Source: Clostridium_AB sp036639235
GTDB taxonomy: Bacteria; Bacillota; Clostridia; Clostridiales; Caloramatoraceae
DNA length: 6,314 bases
NCBI RefSeq assembly: GCF_036639235.1
Contig: NZ_JAVWJB010000062.1
Coordinates: 1-6,314, forward strand
Reading direction: 5' to 3'
Below, in pieces: positions 6,161-6,314 of this stretch. Every line of letters starts with the position of its first letter. Within the stretch, counting starts at the first letter, position 1. Below the pieces are notes generated by a model. The model made no database searches, was not told the origin of the DNA, and worked only from the letters and a program-made list of their open reading frames with translations. The position numbers and the translations under genes are program-made.

Positions 6161-6184
6161 TCATGAAAAATAGGTTTTTCATGA
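6161..6184. repeat. perfect 10-bp hairpin beside the GC-rich island
   Basis: TCATGAAAAA (6161-6170) and TTTTTCATGA (6175-6184) are exact inverted repeats around TAGG. It directly follows the GC-rich island and is the second of three hairpins that frame it. Confidence 0.65.
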
Positions 6185-6185
6185 C

Positions 6186-6210
6186 AGGTTGTTGACTTTG
6201 TCAACAGCCT
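6186..6210. repeat. 11-bp hairpin with one wobble pair
   Basis: AGGTTGTTGAC (6186-6196) pairs with GTCAACAGCCT (6200-6210) around TTT. Ten pairs are Watson-Crick. The one at 6189/6207 is U-G in plus-strand RNA but would be an A-C mismatch in minus-strand RNA. Its left arm shares TTGTTGAC with 6005-6012 near the other large hairpin. Confidence 0.6.
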
Positions 6211-6234
6211 AAAGGCATCACAAAAGATGCCTTT
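6211..6234. repeat. terminator-like hairpin, copy 2
   Basis: AAAGGCATC (6211-6219) and GATGCCTTT (6226-6234) form a perfect 9-bp stem with the same ACAAAA loop as copy 1 at 5979-6000, exactly 232 bp away. Both sides have only three T residues outside the conserved stem bases, so termination here would be weak in either direction. The two copies bracket the hairpin and GC-rich block. Confidence 0.65.
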
Positions 6235-6294
6235 ACGTAGTTAAAAACTTAATATGAATCTATAAATTAAAAGTTTGTTTGTGACATAACTAAC
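6235..6294. other. AT-rich spacer with no gene
   Basis: No reading frame, RNA gene or strong repeat is visible. On the minus strand a weak promoter-like pair exists: ATGTCA (6282-6287) and TATAGA (6259-6264) with a 17-bp spacer. It would launch a transcript leftward through the hairpin block, but the match is poor. Confidence 0.3.
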
Positions 6295-6314
6295 AAAAGA
6301 CGCCATAAAGGCGT
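6295..6314 (-). terminator. terminator-like hairpin cut by the right edge
   Basis: ACGCC (6300-6304) and GGCGT (6310-6314) pair around ATAAA, and the stem probably continues past the window, since AAAAG precedes it. On the minus strand it is followed by CTTTTGTTAG, a T-rich tail much like that of the terminator at 5979-6000. It would end a minus-strand gene lying to the right of the window. Confidence 0.6.

Overview
The window is AT-rich, low-GC bacterial DNA. Every recognisable gene lies on the minus strand, and strong AGGAGG-type Shine-Dalgarno (SD) sites precede most starts. Gene content and order (prmA, rsmE, mtaB, a HIT protein, rpsU, yqeY, nfeD) match the conserved translation and tRNA-modification cluster of Bacillota. 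The HIT gene in this position and the codon bias suggest a clostridial relative, but genus cannot be read from the sequence.

Layout in transcription order (right to left): a gene-free, hairpin-rich block (about 5947-6314); a nitroreductase-family gene (5334-5912); a candidate promoter, then a tight run of prmA (4321-5262), rsmE (3406-4310), mtaB (2111-3409) and a HIT hydrolase (1750-2091); a near-consensus promoter and a structured leader, then rpsU (1436-1612) and yqeY (970-1416); a strong intrinsic terminator (930-957); and the 5' two thirds of an nfeD-type membrane protease gene, cut by the left edge. The core genes share one theme: ribosomal protein L11 methylation (PrmA), 16S rRNA methylation (RsmE), tRNA A37 methylthiolation (MtaB), ribosomal protein S21, and the tRNA-amidotransferase-like YqeY.

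Two things need a second look. First, rsmE is interrupted by exactly 100 Ns, and the 55 bp on either side of the Ns are identical. Removing one copy and the Ns restores an unbroken 249-residue RsmE, so the break is almost certainly an unmerged contig overlap and not biology. Second, the block at 5979-6314 contains an approximately 100-bp island in which 61 bases are G or C. It has several nested and mutually exclusive stems, including twin CTTTAG-loop hairpins. Around it are three further long hairpins, two near-identical terminator-like hairpins 232 bp apart, and another terminator-like hairpin at the right edge. This is the only candidate for something undescribed: a small structured RNA, or the remnant of a non-autonomous mobile element. 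Neither is proven here.
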